Shown here: piece after piece, positions 43,556 to 54,297 of the stretch
Numbering within the stretch: position 1 is the first letter of the stretch
How the letters are laid out: every line of letters starts with the position of its first letter
Source: Hyaloscypha bicolor E
Taxonomy: Eukaryota; Ascomycota; Leotiomycetes; Helotiales; Hyaloscyphaceae
Length of the DNA stretch: 64,000 nt
Reading direction: 5' to 3'
Assembly: GCF_002865645.1 (NCBI RefSeq)
Contig: NW_020194627.1
Span: 124,001-188,000 of the forward strand
Notes under the pieces: model-generated
Database searches by the model: none
What the model was told of the DNA's origin: nothing
Seen by the model: only the letters and a program-made list of their open reading frames with translations
Made by a program: the position numbers and the translations under genes

Positions 43556-45751
43556 CTACTCGGCATTAACCAACTCGGGCATCTCATCATCAGTCTCCCC
43601 CCCCTCGGCATCCTCAGCGTCAATCAAGTCAGGCATGCTATCATCCGTCCGTTCATCATTGTCCCTGCCAAGTTGCGGAGCATTACCACTCCTCCAAAGC
43701 ATGTTCAGCAGTCTGCTGATCACGCCTGGAGGTATATCTGTATCTCTGTCTTCTTCTCCCTCACTATCTTCATCGTCGTCAGAGAGACCGTCGTGAGCCT
43801 CGCTGCCTGAAATATCTTCGAGCACGCGGTTGATGGCACCCTCTTGTTCTTCGCGATTCCCGGCTGCTGGGCGACGGAATCCGGGAATTAGACGAGCGAG
43901 TGCTGCAAGGGGGTCGAAGAGATCATCTCCTAGGCCACCGCGTGGACCGTCACGACCTTCAATTGCAGTTCGCTGGGCAGGGTAAGAGAAGATGTTGTGA
44001 TCTGGTGATAAGGGATCTGCATCTGAGTTGTTGCTTCTATGCAGGAGTTGGGAGGGCACGAGAGACATGAGAGCCGGAGTGTTCTCCAGGTAGATGAAGC
44101 GCACTACGTCGAGACTCATCGTATCATTCGAAAGCTTGGGGAATGCTGAATCTGGATCGGCTTTTGGGATCGTGTGGGCGATTTCCATTAGCAATGCGGT
44201 TGCTTCAGGCGTACTCCAGAGATCTTTGGTCTGAAGAACATAGAGTTCCGCAATCAGGGCTTCGGCGTCTGTACGAGGCTGTTGACCCCAGATACTTTTT
44301 GGTGCATCCAGGTTGAGTTCTTTGAAGAGGCGTACAAACAACCATGGGAAGTTTTTCATAGCCTCGCTCAACAACATCCTGCACAAAGTAGCATCTTGGA
44401 GGGACATGGCTGCGTATGCAACTGACACCATCATCGCTACAATTGAGAGTTGTGACCCTGGAGGTTCCAGCTTTATTTTGGGGTAAAAGTCCAACAACCA
44501 TTGAAAATCGCGAGCTCGAATTGCGAGATGATGAATCATAAGAAGCATCGAATATGGATCAGCTTCCAGGTCTAAACTCAGCAGAAGTTTCGCCCATTCT
44601 AATGCCGTTTGATAAGTGCCTTTCATGAGGAGAGATTTGATGTATTGGTAACCAGCAAGCCAAAACTCTCTGTTTTCAGGTCGAGCAAAATCAAGTCGCG
44701 CCTTTCCTTGTGACATCTTGTTATTGAATGCCGTGATTGCAGCTCTACCAAAGGTAAACAGGGCCCTTTCAAGAAGATCAGCTGACAATGCATGATCTCC
44801 TTGGTCTTTAGCAATTTTGCTAACTTGGATGAGGAGCGAGATGTGGTACGCTAGAAATGTTAGCCATTTATTGTAGTGGGATTTGGGAAACTTACGATTT
44901 CTTGTCAAAAGTCCAATCAAGTTTTGAGGATCTCCCATCTCAACATATCCATGAAAAGCGGACTGCAAAGCCTGGTATGTCTTGTCATGGACAAATCTAA
45001 ACTCGATAGTCCCATCCGGCGCCTTATTATCAACCATTTCCATAGTTAACCCACCAGTTGTCCCCTTCGGCCAGTCATCCTTCCCTTGGATTAAAGGATT
45101 CCGGCGTAGTGTCAACTCTGACAATCCTTTTCCTGGTGCGTGATGTCCCTTCAAGGCAGTTTCGAGATCTACCTGGCGTGGTTGTTGCCGTGGCCTCTGC
45201 CTTGCCCTCCTTTCTGCACGATCTTCATGGGTTTCCACTGCAGACTTCCCAAACAAACTTCGCATTTCATTTGCAACCTTGAGATGTTGCGTACTGACGC
45301 CTAGCAAAGCGCATACTCGTTGATATTCTGGATCGACAGGGACAACTGGGTCTGCTGCAACGCTCTTCGATGTTGGCTTGATATCCAGTTCTCGCAGAGC
45401 AGCATCGATATCATCCGCACCAGTTCCGTGGACTTCATCCTCCGCAGGCTTCTCTTTTCTTTTATTCTTTGCCTTCTTCTTCTTTTTAGATTTCTTGGGC
45501 TTGTTCGATGTCGAGGTTGGAGCGGGTTGGTGATCGCTCACATCGTCTTGAACGATCTCCTCCTCGGGCTTCTCCTCGCCTTCATCCTCTGCTTCATCTT
45601 CTAGATCCGCTAGATTTGCGAAAAGACTTGGTTTCGGTTTCGTTGTGATAACAGGCTCGTCGTCCGATTCTTCCTGTTCCTCAGCCTGAAGCTTTGCTTG
45701 CTTTTCCAGCTCTCGCTGCTGCTGGATCTTGCGTAACTGCCGACTCGACAT
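43556..45751 (-). CDS. TCF25/Rqc1-family protein
   Basis: Two exons (45751-44896 and 44850-43556), 716 aa; intron 44851-44895 is 45 nt and in frame (GTAAGT...GGCTAAC...CTAG), and its removal restores LLTRNPYHISLLIQ. Residues 1-50 have a charged start (SSRQLRKIQQQRELE), followed by an acidic stretch and a basic KKSKKKKKAKNKRKE block, as in TCF25/Nulp1 proteins. The central part (about 190-560) is the TCF25 helical repeat domain (FRFVHDKTYQALQSAF, NREFWLAGYQYIKSLLMKGT). The tail is acidic. Yeast Rqc1 is part of the ribosome quality-control complex with Ltn1 and Rqc2, which clears stalled nascent chains. The family match is by motif and layout. It is divergent from the PP2C gene. Confidence 0.88.
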   Translation of the reverse strand: MSSRQLRKIQQQRELEKQAKLQAEEQEESDDEPVITTKPKPSLFANLADLEDEAEDEGEEKPEEEIVQDDVSDHQPAPTSTSNKPKKSKKKKKAKNKRKEKPAEDEVHGTGADDIDAALRELDIKPTSKSVAADPVVPVDPEYQRVCALLGVSTQHLKVANEMRSLFGKSAVETHEDRAERRARQRPRQQPRQVDLETALKGHHAPGKGLSELTLRRNPLIQGKDDWPKGTTGGLTMEMVDNKAPDGTIEFRFVHDKTYQALQSAFHGYVEMGDPQNLIGLLTRNRKFPKSHYNKWLTFLAYHISLLIQVSKIAKDQGDHALSADLLERALFTFGRAAITAFNNKMSQGKARLDFARPENREFWLAGYQYIKSLLMKGTYQTALEWAKLLLSLDLEADPYSMLLMIHHLAIRARDFQWLLDFYPKIKLEPPGSQLSIVAMMVSVAYAAMSLQDATLCRMLLSEAMKNFPWLFVRLFKELNLDAPKSIWGQQPRTDAEALIAELYVLQTKDLWSTPEATALLMEIAHTIPKADPDSAFPKLSNDTMSLDVVRFIYLENTPALMSLVPSQLLHRSNNSDADPLSPDHNIFSYPAQRTAIEGRDGPRGGLGDDLFDPLAALARLIPGFRRPAAGNREEQEGAINRVLEDISGSEAHDGLSDDDEDSEGEEDRDTDIPPGVISRLLNMLWRSGNAPQLGRDNDERTDDSMPDLIDAEDAEGGETDDEMPELVNAE

Positions 45752-46175
45752 TTTTGCAAGGATCTGTGAAAAAGAAAGAGAACCTCTTGCTCACGGAAAA
45801 GTTGCGTGTGTTGTGTCAATGAAGTCCACGAGACGTTTGCCTCTGGATCATTCTCGGCGAATGACGCATTGAAATCGGCAGAATTCCGCATGTGGAGGGC
45901 CTCACAATCTTCACGCGAGCATCTTCGAGACAACAGCGTGTAACCTGGGCACACACCTCTCTCGCCCTGCTTCACCCAGGAAAATTCTCACCGCGTGCGA
46001 ATATGCAATCATAATACAACTCACGCTCCTTTACAACCTCGTCGCTCTTTCCGCGGTCGACTTTCCCTCCTTTAAGGTTACGGCTCGCAACTGCCTAGCG
46101 CTCCAAGCCAGCCATCGCCAAAACGTCTCACAAGGGGCTTCAGACTCGCTCTGAGCCTTCCAAGACCACAATCCG
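45752..46175. promoter_or_regulatory. divergent promoter, TCF25-like / PP2C
   Basis: 424 bp separate the two start codons, so both 5' untranslated regions and promoters are packed here. The sequence is GC-normal with pyrimidine-rich stretches; no specific factor site can be assigned. The minus-strand ORF 45610-45975 is an artefact of the TCF25 start region. Confidence 0.5.
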
Positions 46176-48156
46176 ATGCGTCGAGCAGCAGTCATTGCCT
46201 TCCGGACAGCACGTCTCGCCCCACCGCGCAACCTCGCTGTGCGCGTAAGAAGCGGCTTCCAGTCCTCCAGCTATGTGCTAGGCCTCAGACACGCATCAGG
46301 GCAGCCAAAGACGAGTTCCAAAGCAGGCATCTCATCAACTGTAACTCCAACTTCGAAAGGCGCCTCGTCGATGTACATTCGGAGGTTCTCCGTAGCGGTT
46401 ATCTCTGGCTTAGTTGGTTATGGGGCTTGGTATACATACAAGGGGCAAACTGAGCTTTCAAGCGGAGGAAATCCTTTCTCGGCAGCACAACAGAGAGGAT
46501 TTGCTAGTTCTCCTGTTCCCGGTCCTAGGGGAGAGGTCGAGAGAAAGGCGGTGATTGTTGGGCCGGATTCGCTGTATACTGGAGCCATTTCGGGAGAGGG
46601 GCCGATATCCAAGCAGATAGACGACGCGGGAAGACAAGTGCTTGAAATGTTGACACCGGAACAATCTACGCAAGTTTTACGACGAAACGAAGAATCTTAT
46701 TTTGTGGGACGGGGAAAGGGAGTTGTGAGGTATGATGTTGTTCAGATACCCAGTAATAATCCAATTGAGGATGATCATTCGGAGAAGATAATCGAGATAC
46801 CACAAGCATTGGCAACAGCTACGGGAGCAAGGAGTTCAGGCAGTGACTGGATGTTCTGGGGAGTGTTTGATGGCCATTCGTGCGTATCATCGCTCAATTG
46901 AAGACTGTCGCTGATCATTAATAGAGGCTGGACAACATCTGCTAAACTACGGCAAGTTCTAATCAGCTTCGTGGCTCGAGAATTAAACAACACATACAAA
47001 GCCTCCCTCGCCGACCCATCTCTCTCATCCCCCACAACAGAAGAAATCGAAGCAGCCATCAAGACAGGCTTCACCCGCCTCGACGATGAAATCGTTCACG
47101 ACAGCGTCGAGAAAGTTCTAAAAGCCAACTCTAAAGTTGCAGCGGCCGAACTCCTCGCCCCAGCCCTGTCAGGCTCCTGTGCCCTCCTCTCTTTCTACGA
47201 CAGCAACACCAAACTCCTCCGTGTTGCTTGCACTGGCGACTCCCGCGCTGTTCTTGGCCGTCGAGGCGAGTCCGGAAAATGGGTCGCGACACCACTCTCC
47301 GTAGACCAAACAGGCAGCAATCCCGATGAAGAAGCACGCATGCGGAAACAGCACCCTGGAGAAGAGAATGTGATCCGCAACGGACGAGTTCTCGGCGGTC
47401 TTGAGCCGTCACGAGCCTTTGGAGATGCTACCTACAAATGGACCCGCGAAGTCTCGGAACGGTTAAAGCAATCTTTCTTTGGTCGAACTCCTAGCCAACT
47501 ACTTCGTACCCCTCCCTACGTAACCGCCGAGCCAGTAGTAACAACGACCAAAATCGAACCTTCTAAAGGAGACTTCGTCGTCATGGCCACCGACGGCCTC
47601 TGGGAGATGCTCACCAACGAAGAAGTCGTCGGACTCGTCGGCCAATGGCTAGAAAAGCAATCCTCTGAACAGAACGGCAATTCCGGCAGCTCATGGGCCA
47701 AGTTGTTTTCATCACAGCAGAAAGGCCTACCAGTTGAGCACCACCAGCAAGGGGAAAAGAAGAAAGGGAAGGATGGCCAGAAGACCCCGATTAGACAACA
47801 GCAGTGGGGTGTCAAGGGCGGGGAGAACGAGAGGTTTGTGGTAGTCGATAAGAATGTTGCGACGCATCTTGCTAGGAATGCGTTGGGGGGACGAGATCAG
47901 GATATGGTGTGTGCTTTGCTTACGTTGCCAGCGCCGTATTCGAGGCGGTATAGGTATGTTTTTCCCTTTGTCTTATCCTTCCCCCTGCGCACCTTATGCT
48001 GCTCCTTCGTTGTTTCTTTGCAAACAAAAACTGATCATAGATAGGGACGATCTTACAGTAGAAGTCATCTTCTTCGGTGATGGCGAGAAGAGCGGTGATG
48101 TGGTGCTGAACAAGGAAGCTAGTGCCTCGGCTGGGGATGCGAAGGCTAAACTTTAG
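46176..48156 (+). CDS. mitochondrial PP2C phosphatase (pyruvate dehydrogenase phosphatase, Ptc5-like)
   Basis: Three exons: 46176-46879, 46925-47953, 48045-48156; 614 aa. Introns of 45 and 91 nt have GTGCGT/ATAG and GTATGT/ATAG ends. The Arg/Ala-rich N-terminus (MRRAAVIAFRTARLAPPR) is a typical mitochondrial presequence, followed by one membrane helix (about residues 69-90, VAVISGLVGYGAWYTYK). PP2C metal-binding and core motifs are present: WGVFDGHSG (formed across intron 1), GDSRAVLG, GGLEPSRAFGD and ATDGLWEML. A basic insert at about 490-530 is typical of fungal Ptc5-like enzymes. It is expected to dephosphorylate the E1-alpha subunit of pyruvate dehydrogenase in mitochondria. Substrate follows from family, not shown by sequence. 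Confidence 0.9.
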
Positions 48157-48715
48157 AGCTCTTCTCCATAGACTAAATCTTTCGTGAAGCGCTTACATTG
48201 CATTGAATTTTGCTTCTGGACGAGTTTCATCGCGCAGAGGAGTTAGGAAACCAAGTTCTGCCCGATGAACGTATCTTCGAGTAGAATGTTCCTTCGCTGT
48301 CCAGTACAATGATCCTAAGCATTTCTCAATTCGAGGATGTGTGTGCTGATATGTGTATATATATTTAGATATATAGTTATGGCATCTTCCACGAGGTGTG
48401 AGCACTAAAGTGAGCTAACATCCTGGTCCTTGGCCTCTGATTCTCTCCCGTCTAGTTAACTTTTGCTTTTTGTGGCGCAAGTGTACGTGTATCTTCACAT
48501 TGTTTGCTTCCTCGATGGTCCTTTCTACTTTCCATTCTATTCTCTTCTCGACAACTTGCATCTCGTGGCTTGAGACATGTTTATTCAGTTGACCTTCCTC
48601 CGCATAGCTTTCGAAGTTGCGACGACAGTCACTGTTTCGCAAAATTCACGAGCAGTCATGCCGTTTAAATTATGTCTTAAAGCCAGCGAGGCCTGGAATT
48701 ACCGAAGTGGTGTTA

Positions 48716-49010
48716 TCAAAAATCGAAGATGAGGTACCGTAGTTGAGAGATGCCATAGTCTCTTTGTGAATTCAATCGAGTGGAGGAAAAGGTCAGATTA
48801 GCAAGGAGTGTGGCGAATGCGACAAGTGTGTGACGTTCATAGATGGGTAATAATGCATCCTTGGCATGATGAGAGCAGGGAGGTAGGGAAGTCTGGATGT
48901 TAGAAGTTTGAAATTCGGGGGGCAAAGCTGATAGGTCAAATTGCTCGGCTGGCTTGGAGAGCATATGTATCACTGATGTCATCTTGATGTCTCCTGCAAT
49001 GTCACAAGCT
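48716..49010 (-). pseudogene. possible gene relic, unknown
   Basis: A minus-strand frame of about 95 codons (SIYFPACDIAGDIKMTSVIH, then LSALPPEFQTSNIQTSLPPC and LLANLTFSS) has protein-like composition. It lacks an obvious start, splice partners or a known domain. It may be an exon of the adjacent cysteine-rich relic or a separate small gene. Confidence 0.25.
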
Positions 49011-49050
49011 GGGAAGTAGATCGAATACTTGATTCAAGTCGCTTCCGCAG

Positions 49051-50317
49051 TTATGCCACGACGCCAAGTTGCCCGAGCATCTTATCTCCCCGGTCTAGCA
49101 AACGGTATTTCTGACCATCCTCACGGCGTTTCCGCTCCACCGGTTTAGGCTGCTGCCTTCTACATACCAACCTCTTCTTCACACATGTTACGCAAGTGGC
49201 TTTACTTGATCGCAACGGAGTTTGTCGTTTTATGGCAAGCACTTCTCAGACTTCGGTTGAGCAGACGGAGCGGGTGTACACAGATATTTCGCACAGTGGG
49301 AGTAACGTAGTCCTGTAACTTCTGCTCGGTCACAGTAGCTTCCAGGTCGGTAACACTGCTTGCATTTATCTTCCTTGCCCTGAGGCCCCCTCCACCTCTT
49401 CTCCACTGGAGAGTCTACGTGTATGTTATTTTGACTTCCACGTGCCCTTGCCAGAGTCTGCACGTCATTGCAGGGCCTGGCGGAAGTGTGTTGGGCTGCT
49501 TGCTGGCTTGATTGCCCAGGGGTCGTTATGTTCTACTCGACTTGCCGAATGAATTCTGACTTGGCAAAGAGTGACGTTTAACTGAAATGCCTTCTTATGT
49601 GTTGTCCATGGCGTTCGTCATCTGAGGATCTTCCTGGTCGAAAACTGGCTGAAAACTCTGTTGACTGCCAAGCCCTTGAGCACTTGCTTGATAGTTGACT
49701 CTGCACTTAATGATCGAGCACCGTTGGTGCTACGAATCCCTCGCAGCCTTCACTGAATTGAGTCTGCGGAGGGGTTCATTGCTGTTGCTGACCCCTGTTG
49801 CCAAGGACCGCAGTCTCCCACTGCTGGGTCGGCATCCCAAACTCTTGAGAAAACCGTAAATGGCAGCATTTGCTTCTGTGTTATACTCCTCAAAAGGTCC
49901 CCCGAACTGGAGAGAAAATCGAGAATTGTCCTGATACTGCTAGCCCATGGGATTGCTGGCAGGCACTCCGAATTGCTGTGGATATCGACTACCAAAGTGA
50001 TTTTTATTCCCTGGGTGGTCTTGTCCCATTGAATGACATTCTTCTTCGAACTGTAGAGGGGGTTGAGCAATCAACTGGCTACCCTGTCTTTAGGCGATCG
50101 TGGAGATTTGGCAGTAGTTCCAGTACTTTCGCTCCACCCCCTGTATTTTCCGTTCAATCGTCTCAGCCACGCTTAATCCCAGGTCCAGATCAACCTGACT
50201 TTCGACTGTTCTTGACTCGTTCCCACAAACAACCAATCAATGTTTGTGTCCACAACATCCAGAGAGCGACCCTCTTTTGTCTTTCCTGCAAGTCTTGCAA
50301 CATTCTCCGGCAGTCAT
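49051..50317 (-). pseudogene. decayed cysteine-rich, glutamine-rich gene
   Basis: Pieces on the minus strand fit one decayed gene. The start at 50317 reads MTAGECCKTCRKDKRG and soon CCGHKH, then a stop. A Gln/Pro/Gly-rich middle (about 50080-49800, for example QPPLQFEEECHSMGQDHPG) is broken by stops. The end has two cysteine clusters: DKCKQCYRPGSYCDRAEV with SHCAKYLC (49463-49240), and, after a frameshift, CVTCVKKRLVC (about 49190). The pattern resembles small zinc-cluster proteins, but no named family fits well. It lies beside the paralogous genes of the island. Confidence 0.45.
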
Positions 50318-50508
50318 GATTTAACACTGACGTCTTGAGCGTTCAACTTCTAAGCTGCCAACAATTCCGTTTCGTATCCGGAATGATCTCTTAATTCAAC
50401 ACTTCTCTCGTAATAGCAACGACTGGCCATGGCTCGAAGCTCTTGAAGATCCGTTGGGAAAAGGTTCTCTCCAAACGTCGTGTTTCTGTTGGATTCTGAG
50501 TAGAGTTG

Positions 50509-51036
50509 TCAGTTTCGCCGGACCAGTGTGGTTGTCTGGCTAGGGGGAAACTGGCCGATCTCTCCCTCGCCGTCGAGCTTCATATATGACATCTTTGACT
50601 CCAGAAATTCTTGCGAACCCCTGCTGCTCGTGAGCGACTGTCGTTCTCGTTTAGAAGATCTGGTATAGGCTGGTGCAATGAAGGCGTAATGTGCCGTTAG
50701 CTTAGCCTTAAGATTCGCAAGCTCTTTCTCAGGAATATACTTCCAAAATGTGCAGGGAGCCGCATCAGGTTTGCTCAAGCAACCGACTTGACGGTCAAGC
50801 TGGGCGACAACTTGTGGAGCCAAATTTCTCCCAGTCTCCAGCGCTCGTTTGAGGCGTGTCTCGATCCAAACGCGAGCAGCGTAATCAGCTGCAATCTTGA
50901 CACGCCCACTTCCAGCTCATTTCGTTTCGGACCAGGTTCCTCCGTTGAAGATTCCGGCGCCTAATCTGCATATGGCTGCACAACATCATAGTCATTCCGC
51001 ACTTCCCCAGTTGAATGCTCGTCGTCTTCGTCCATT
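50509..51036 (-). pseudogene. decayed third copy of the ADHVW paralogue family
   Basis: A start at 51036 gives MDEDDEHSTGEVRNDYDVV before a stop and a frameshift. The frame from about 50900 to 50509 reads ADYAARVWIETRLKRALETG, then LAPQVVAQLDRQVGCL and AFIAPAYTRSSKRERQ. This aligns with ADHVWLETLLKQRKEILGRS and VAKAYASYRTKRKKG of the gene at 53315-54297. The C-terminal half of the family is missing. Likely a truncated duplicate. Confidence 0.55.
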
Positions 51037-51671
51037 GTTAGAAGCGAAATTGAACCTGTGGATGACTTTATCTTATTCGGAACGGGAAAACTATTCCGTT
51101 CGGTCCATTATCGCACTCTACTTCAAGCGGAATGGTGAATTGTGACAATCATAGTTGTAAAGGTTGCCAGATTTACTGTATTCCCCAGCAAGCCATCGCC
51201 CAGATAAACCTTGGAATAATGCTGGTCCTTTCTTTTCCACGGATGTTTAAGAAGCTGTGGCAGAAGAATCTACTGGAATGAAGACTTTGGAAAATCTTAC
51301 AAAGAACCTCCTTGCTATGTACAGGGTCAAAGAAAGAGGTGATACTTAGGGAAGTAAATCACGGACTGGCAAAGAAGAGAAAGAAACCTTTATTGCAAAT
51401 ATCAAAATACCCCCTCAATCTGTAAAGGTCAAAGTGATCTCGTGTCGTTAACACAAATCGCTCCTCCTAATCCGAGACCACAACGCATCATTAATCTTGT
51501 TGGAACTGAGTGTACGCTGGTACACTGTAGTTTATATACTGGGTGTATATATAGAGTGCTTACCCCGCGTGAGCTGAGAAATCAAGTCGTCAACCTCCAA
51601 AACATTGCAACAAATCTCCAGACGCCCCAGTTTCGGAGAACTCTCGATGCTAAACCTCCTATCCAGAACAT

Positions 51672-52674
51672 TCAGTATTGTTGCTGCGAGAGAGCATCGG
51701 GTGCATCTCGTCTTGTGGTGTATTGTTGCATCATTGCCATACCCGGAAAGTCCTTGTAATCCAATGCATGTCGACGTGCGAGGGGCCGACTCGTCATCTC
51801 CTGGATCGCGTAGTACTGATTCTCGAGGTCCAGAATCGTCCCGCCTACAGACCGACCAGCGCTGATGGTATTCGCAGCATCCTCCTTCACAAAAAGCCCA
51901 TCATGTAGCCACAGGAAAGCCCAATCCTTATTCGTGTCATCAGTGGACAGTGAGCGCCCCTCCCGTGTTCGATTTGTGACTATTGCAACGGATTCCGAGA
52001 GCCAATGATCAGTACTGATCTCAAGCACACTAAGTGCCTGGAGTTCCTGTATCTCTGCCTCTTCGCTCAATGCTTGAGTTATCTCGGAACTGCCGCGGTA
52101 AAAGCATCTTCCTGGCCGACTTCGAAACTCTTGGATCTCCTGGTTACCGTAACCATAAGTCGTAGTTGCTAAGTGAACAGCCTCTCTCCGAACATCGTAG
52201 TTTCTCTGAATCGCAAGCAAGGCTGCCGGTCTCGTTATGTCGATGTAGTAGTGAGGTCGCTCGATGACTGAAACCCCGGCTTCATTTCTGCGTCGCTGGT
52301 ACTCCAAGGCTATGTCAAACCCCTTCGCCATCAGGTTCTAGCTTTGGATTAGTACCATTAGACGGAAGTTGGAGAAATTATCGGACGGAAAGCAGAACAT
52401 TCGTGCAACCTACTTTCATCTCCGCTTGCAATTCCCTCATCTGCTTCAAATGCAGAGTCATCCAGCCCTCCGGATGAAGCTCAGTTCTTTGCTGTGCACT
52501 CAGTTGGTCCATTAGAAACTGTTGCAATTGCTGATAGATTTGGGCAGCGAGTACTGGGTATCCTTCCATTCTGCGTTTGCAGAGTGCTTCATCCCAGACG
52601 TGATCAGCATGGCGGTGTGCAACCTCGTAATCTGTAAGGTTGACAAGTCCAAGAACTCCGCTTGGGTCTGCCAT
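51672..52674 (-). CDS. hypothetical protein, ADHVW paralogue family, copy 1
   Basis: Two exons (52674-52414 and 52337-51672), 308 aa; intron 52338-52413 (GTAGGT...GCTAG), phase 0 after codon 87. The protein is highly charged and mostly helical by eye, with no signal peptide, membrane helix or catalytic motif. The N-terminal block AHRHADHVWDEALCKRR matches EYADHVWLETLLKQRK in the gene at 53315-54297, and the C-terminal part also aligns (PHYYIDITRPAALLAIQR with PTFVIDPTEPEWRLQIQR; LSESVAIVTNRTREGR with LSENTARLARVRRNGR). Unknown function. The shared intron position supports real genes that arose by tandem duplication and diverged quickly. Confidence 0.7.
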
Positions 52675-53314
52675 AGTTGTAGCAGGCTGACGCTTGTTGA
52701 TGAGAAAATCAAACGAAATTCTGGGTTTGTGGTTCTTCCTATGCCTGGAAGGACAATCTGATGAAACTTCTAGCTACGAGAAGTTGCTGGCATTGCATGG
52801 TGAAGAGGCGGAAGAACCAAATGGGGGCTGGTGAATTCAAGACAAAACCTCTTTGGAAACACCTCCATTAACCAAATCTTGTTACGTCTGGAAGGATTTG
52901 CTATTTCATCACCGTGTAACGTAATCTTGAGACAAAAACTGTGTAAGGCTTCCAGCTCTAACCATAAAAATATTATGTCAATCTCTATATGCTGTCGAAG
53001 TCTCGCGTGCAAATGTCAAAGGAATAGCCAAAGACTCTGGTTCGACGATCCCCGAGAAGATTCTGCAGCCAGTTCGCCAAGTTGCTCTCCGCAAGATCTG
53101 AAATATGGCACAAGAAAGCCAATGCCTCTCAGCAATTAGTTTACATTTATTACTAGACTGATCAAATTGTTAGGACACGCCAAAGACAACCAACCAGACC
53201 CTCGAAGTAATGAAGTAGCGCATCCGCGTCCTTCACTTGTTGTCCACGACTTCTGAAATTATTGACCCAGCATATATCCACATTTGCGGCACAAAAACCT
53301 CCATGCAACCCCTT

Positions 53315-54297
53315 TTATTCAGTACAGTCATCGTCGCTACTATCCTTTTCCTCGCCTCCACTTTCTTCTGAAAGCGTCCTTCTGAACACAAGTCTGCGTG
53401 GCTGTCCATTCATAGCATAGTTTTCATAAAACTGTACCTTCTCGACCTTCTTCTTGAACTTGATGCTCATCAAGACCACTTCCGGAAGCCAGTAGCCCAT
53501 TTCCCTCTGCTCCCTTTCCCAATTCTGATCATCCAGAGGCCTGCCGTTTCGCCGAACACGAGCCAAGCGAGCAGTATTCTCTGATAACCACTCTTTGTCC
53601 TGATACGCGCACTGGTATTCTTCGGGACTATTTCCGCAGTTTCTTTGCAGGTAATCGGTGATAGCACGACACTCTGATTCCACATCGACACCAGGCTCTT
53701 TGCGAGGAAGGTCGCTCCTAAGATAATACCGTCCATAGATAGTCGATTTCCACTGCTCAAAGTCTGCTCGCTTGACGCCATTGTTGCATATGATTCTCGC
53801 TTCCCTTTCCACAGAAAACTGCCTCTGAATCTGGAGACGCCACTCTGGCTCGGTAGGGTCGATGACGAATGTGGGAACGAGGCGGCCCTTCTTCCTTTTC
53901 GTGCGATAGCTTGCGTACGCCTTTGCAACCTGGGTGTGGCTTTGCTCTAAGGCCTGTTGAGGTCAGTCCTAAAGAGCTTATGGTAAAGAAGAAGAAAAGA
54001 CTGCCAGGGAAACGGAGAAAAACTTACCGACAGCTGTGCATCCCATCCAGCTTCCTCTACGGCATAGCTCTTTTTCCACGACGTGTATTCAGCAATATCT
54101 TGCGGTGTTATCTCGTAACCCCCATCTTCGATCATGTAGTCCATTTCGTAGATCACTCTCTGGGCGGAACGTCCTAGTATCTCTTTCCTTTGCTTCAATA
54201 ATGTCTCCAGCCAGACGTGATCAGCATATTCCCAGGCACTTTGAGCAGCAAGACTTGCTGAGGAGAGCTGGCCGAAATCGCGCGGAGTATCGGACAT
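53315..54297 (-). CDS. hypothetical protein, ADHVW paralogue family, copy 2
   Basis: Two exons (54297-54028 and 53953-53315), 302 aa; intron 53954-54027 (GTAAGT...CTGACC...ACAG), phase 0 after codon 90, the same place as in copy 1. The start MSDTPRDFGQL is preferred over upstream in-frame ATGs, which lie in unconserved sequence. Helical N-terminal region with ADHVWLETLLKQRK; Arg/Lys-rich stretch RTKRKKGR; C-terminal acidic tail EESGGEEKDSSDDDC. No domain recognised. Same strand as copy 1 and the decayed copy at 50509-51036. Confidence 0.7.
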
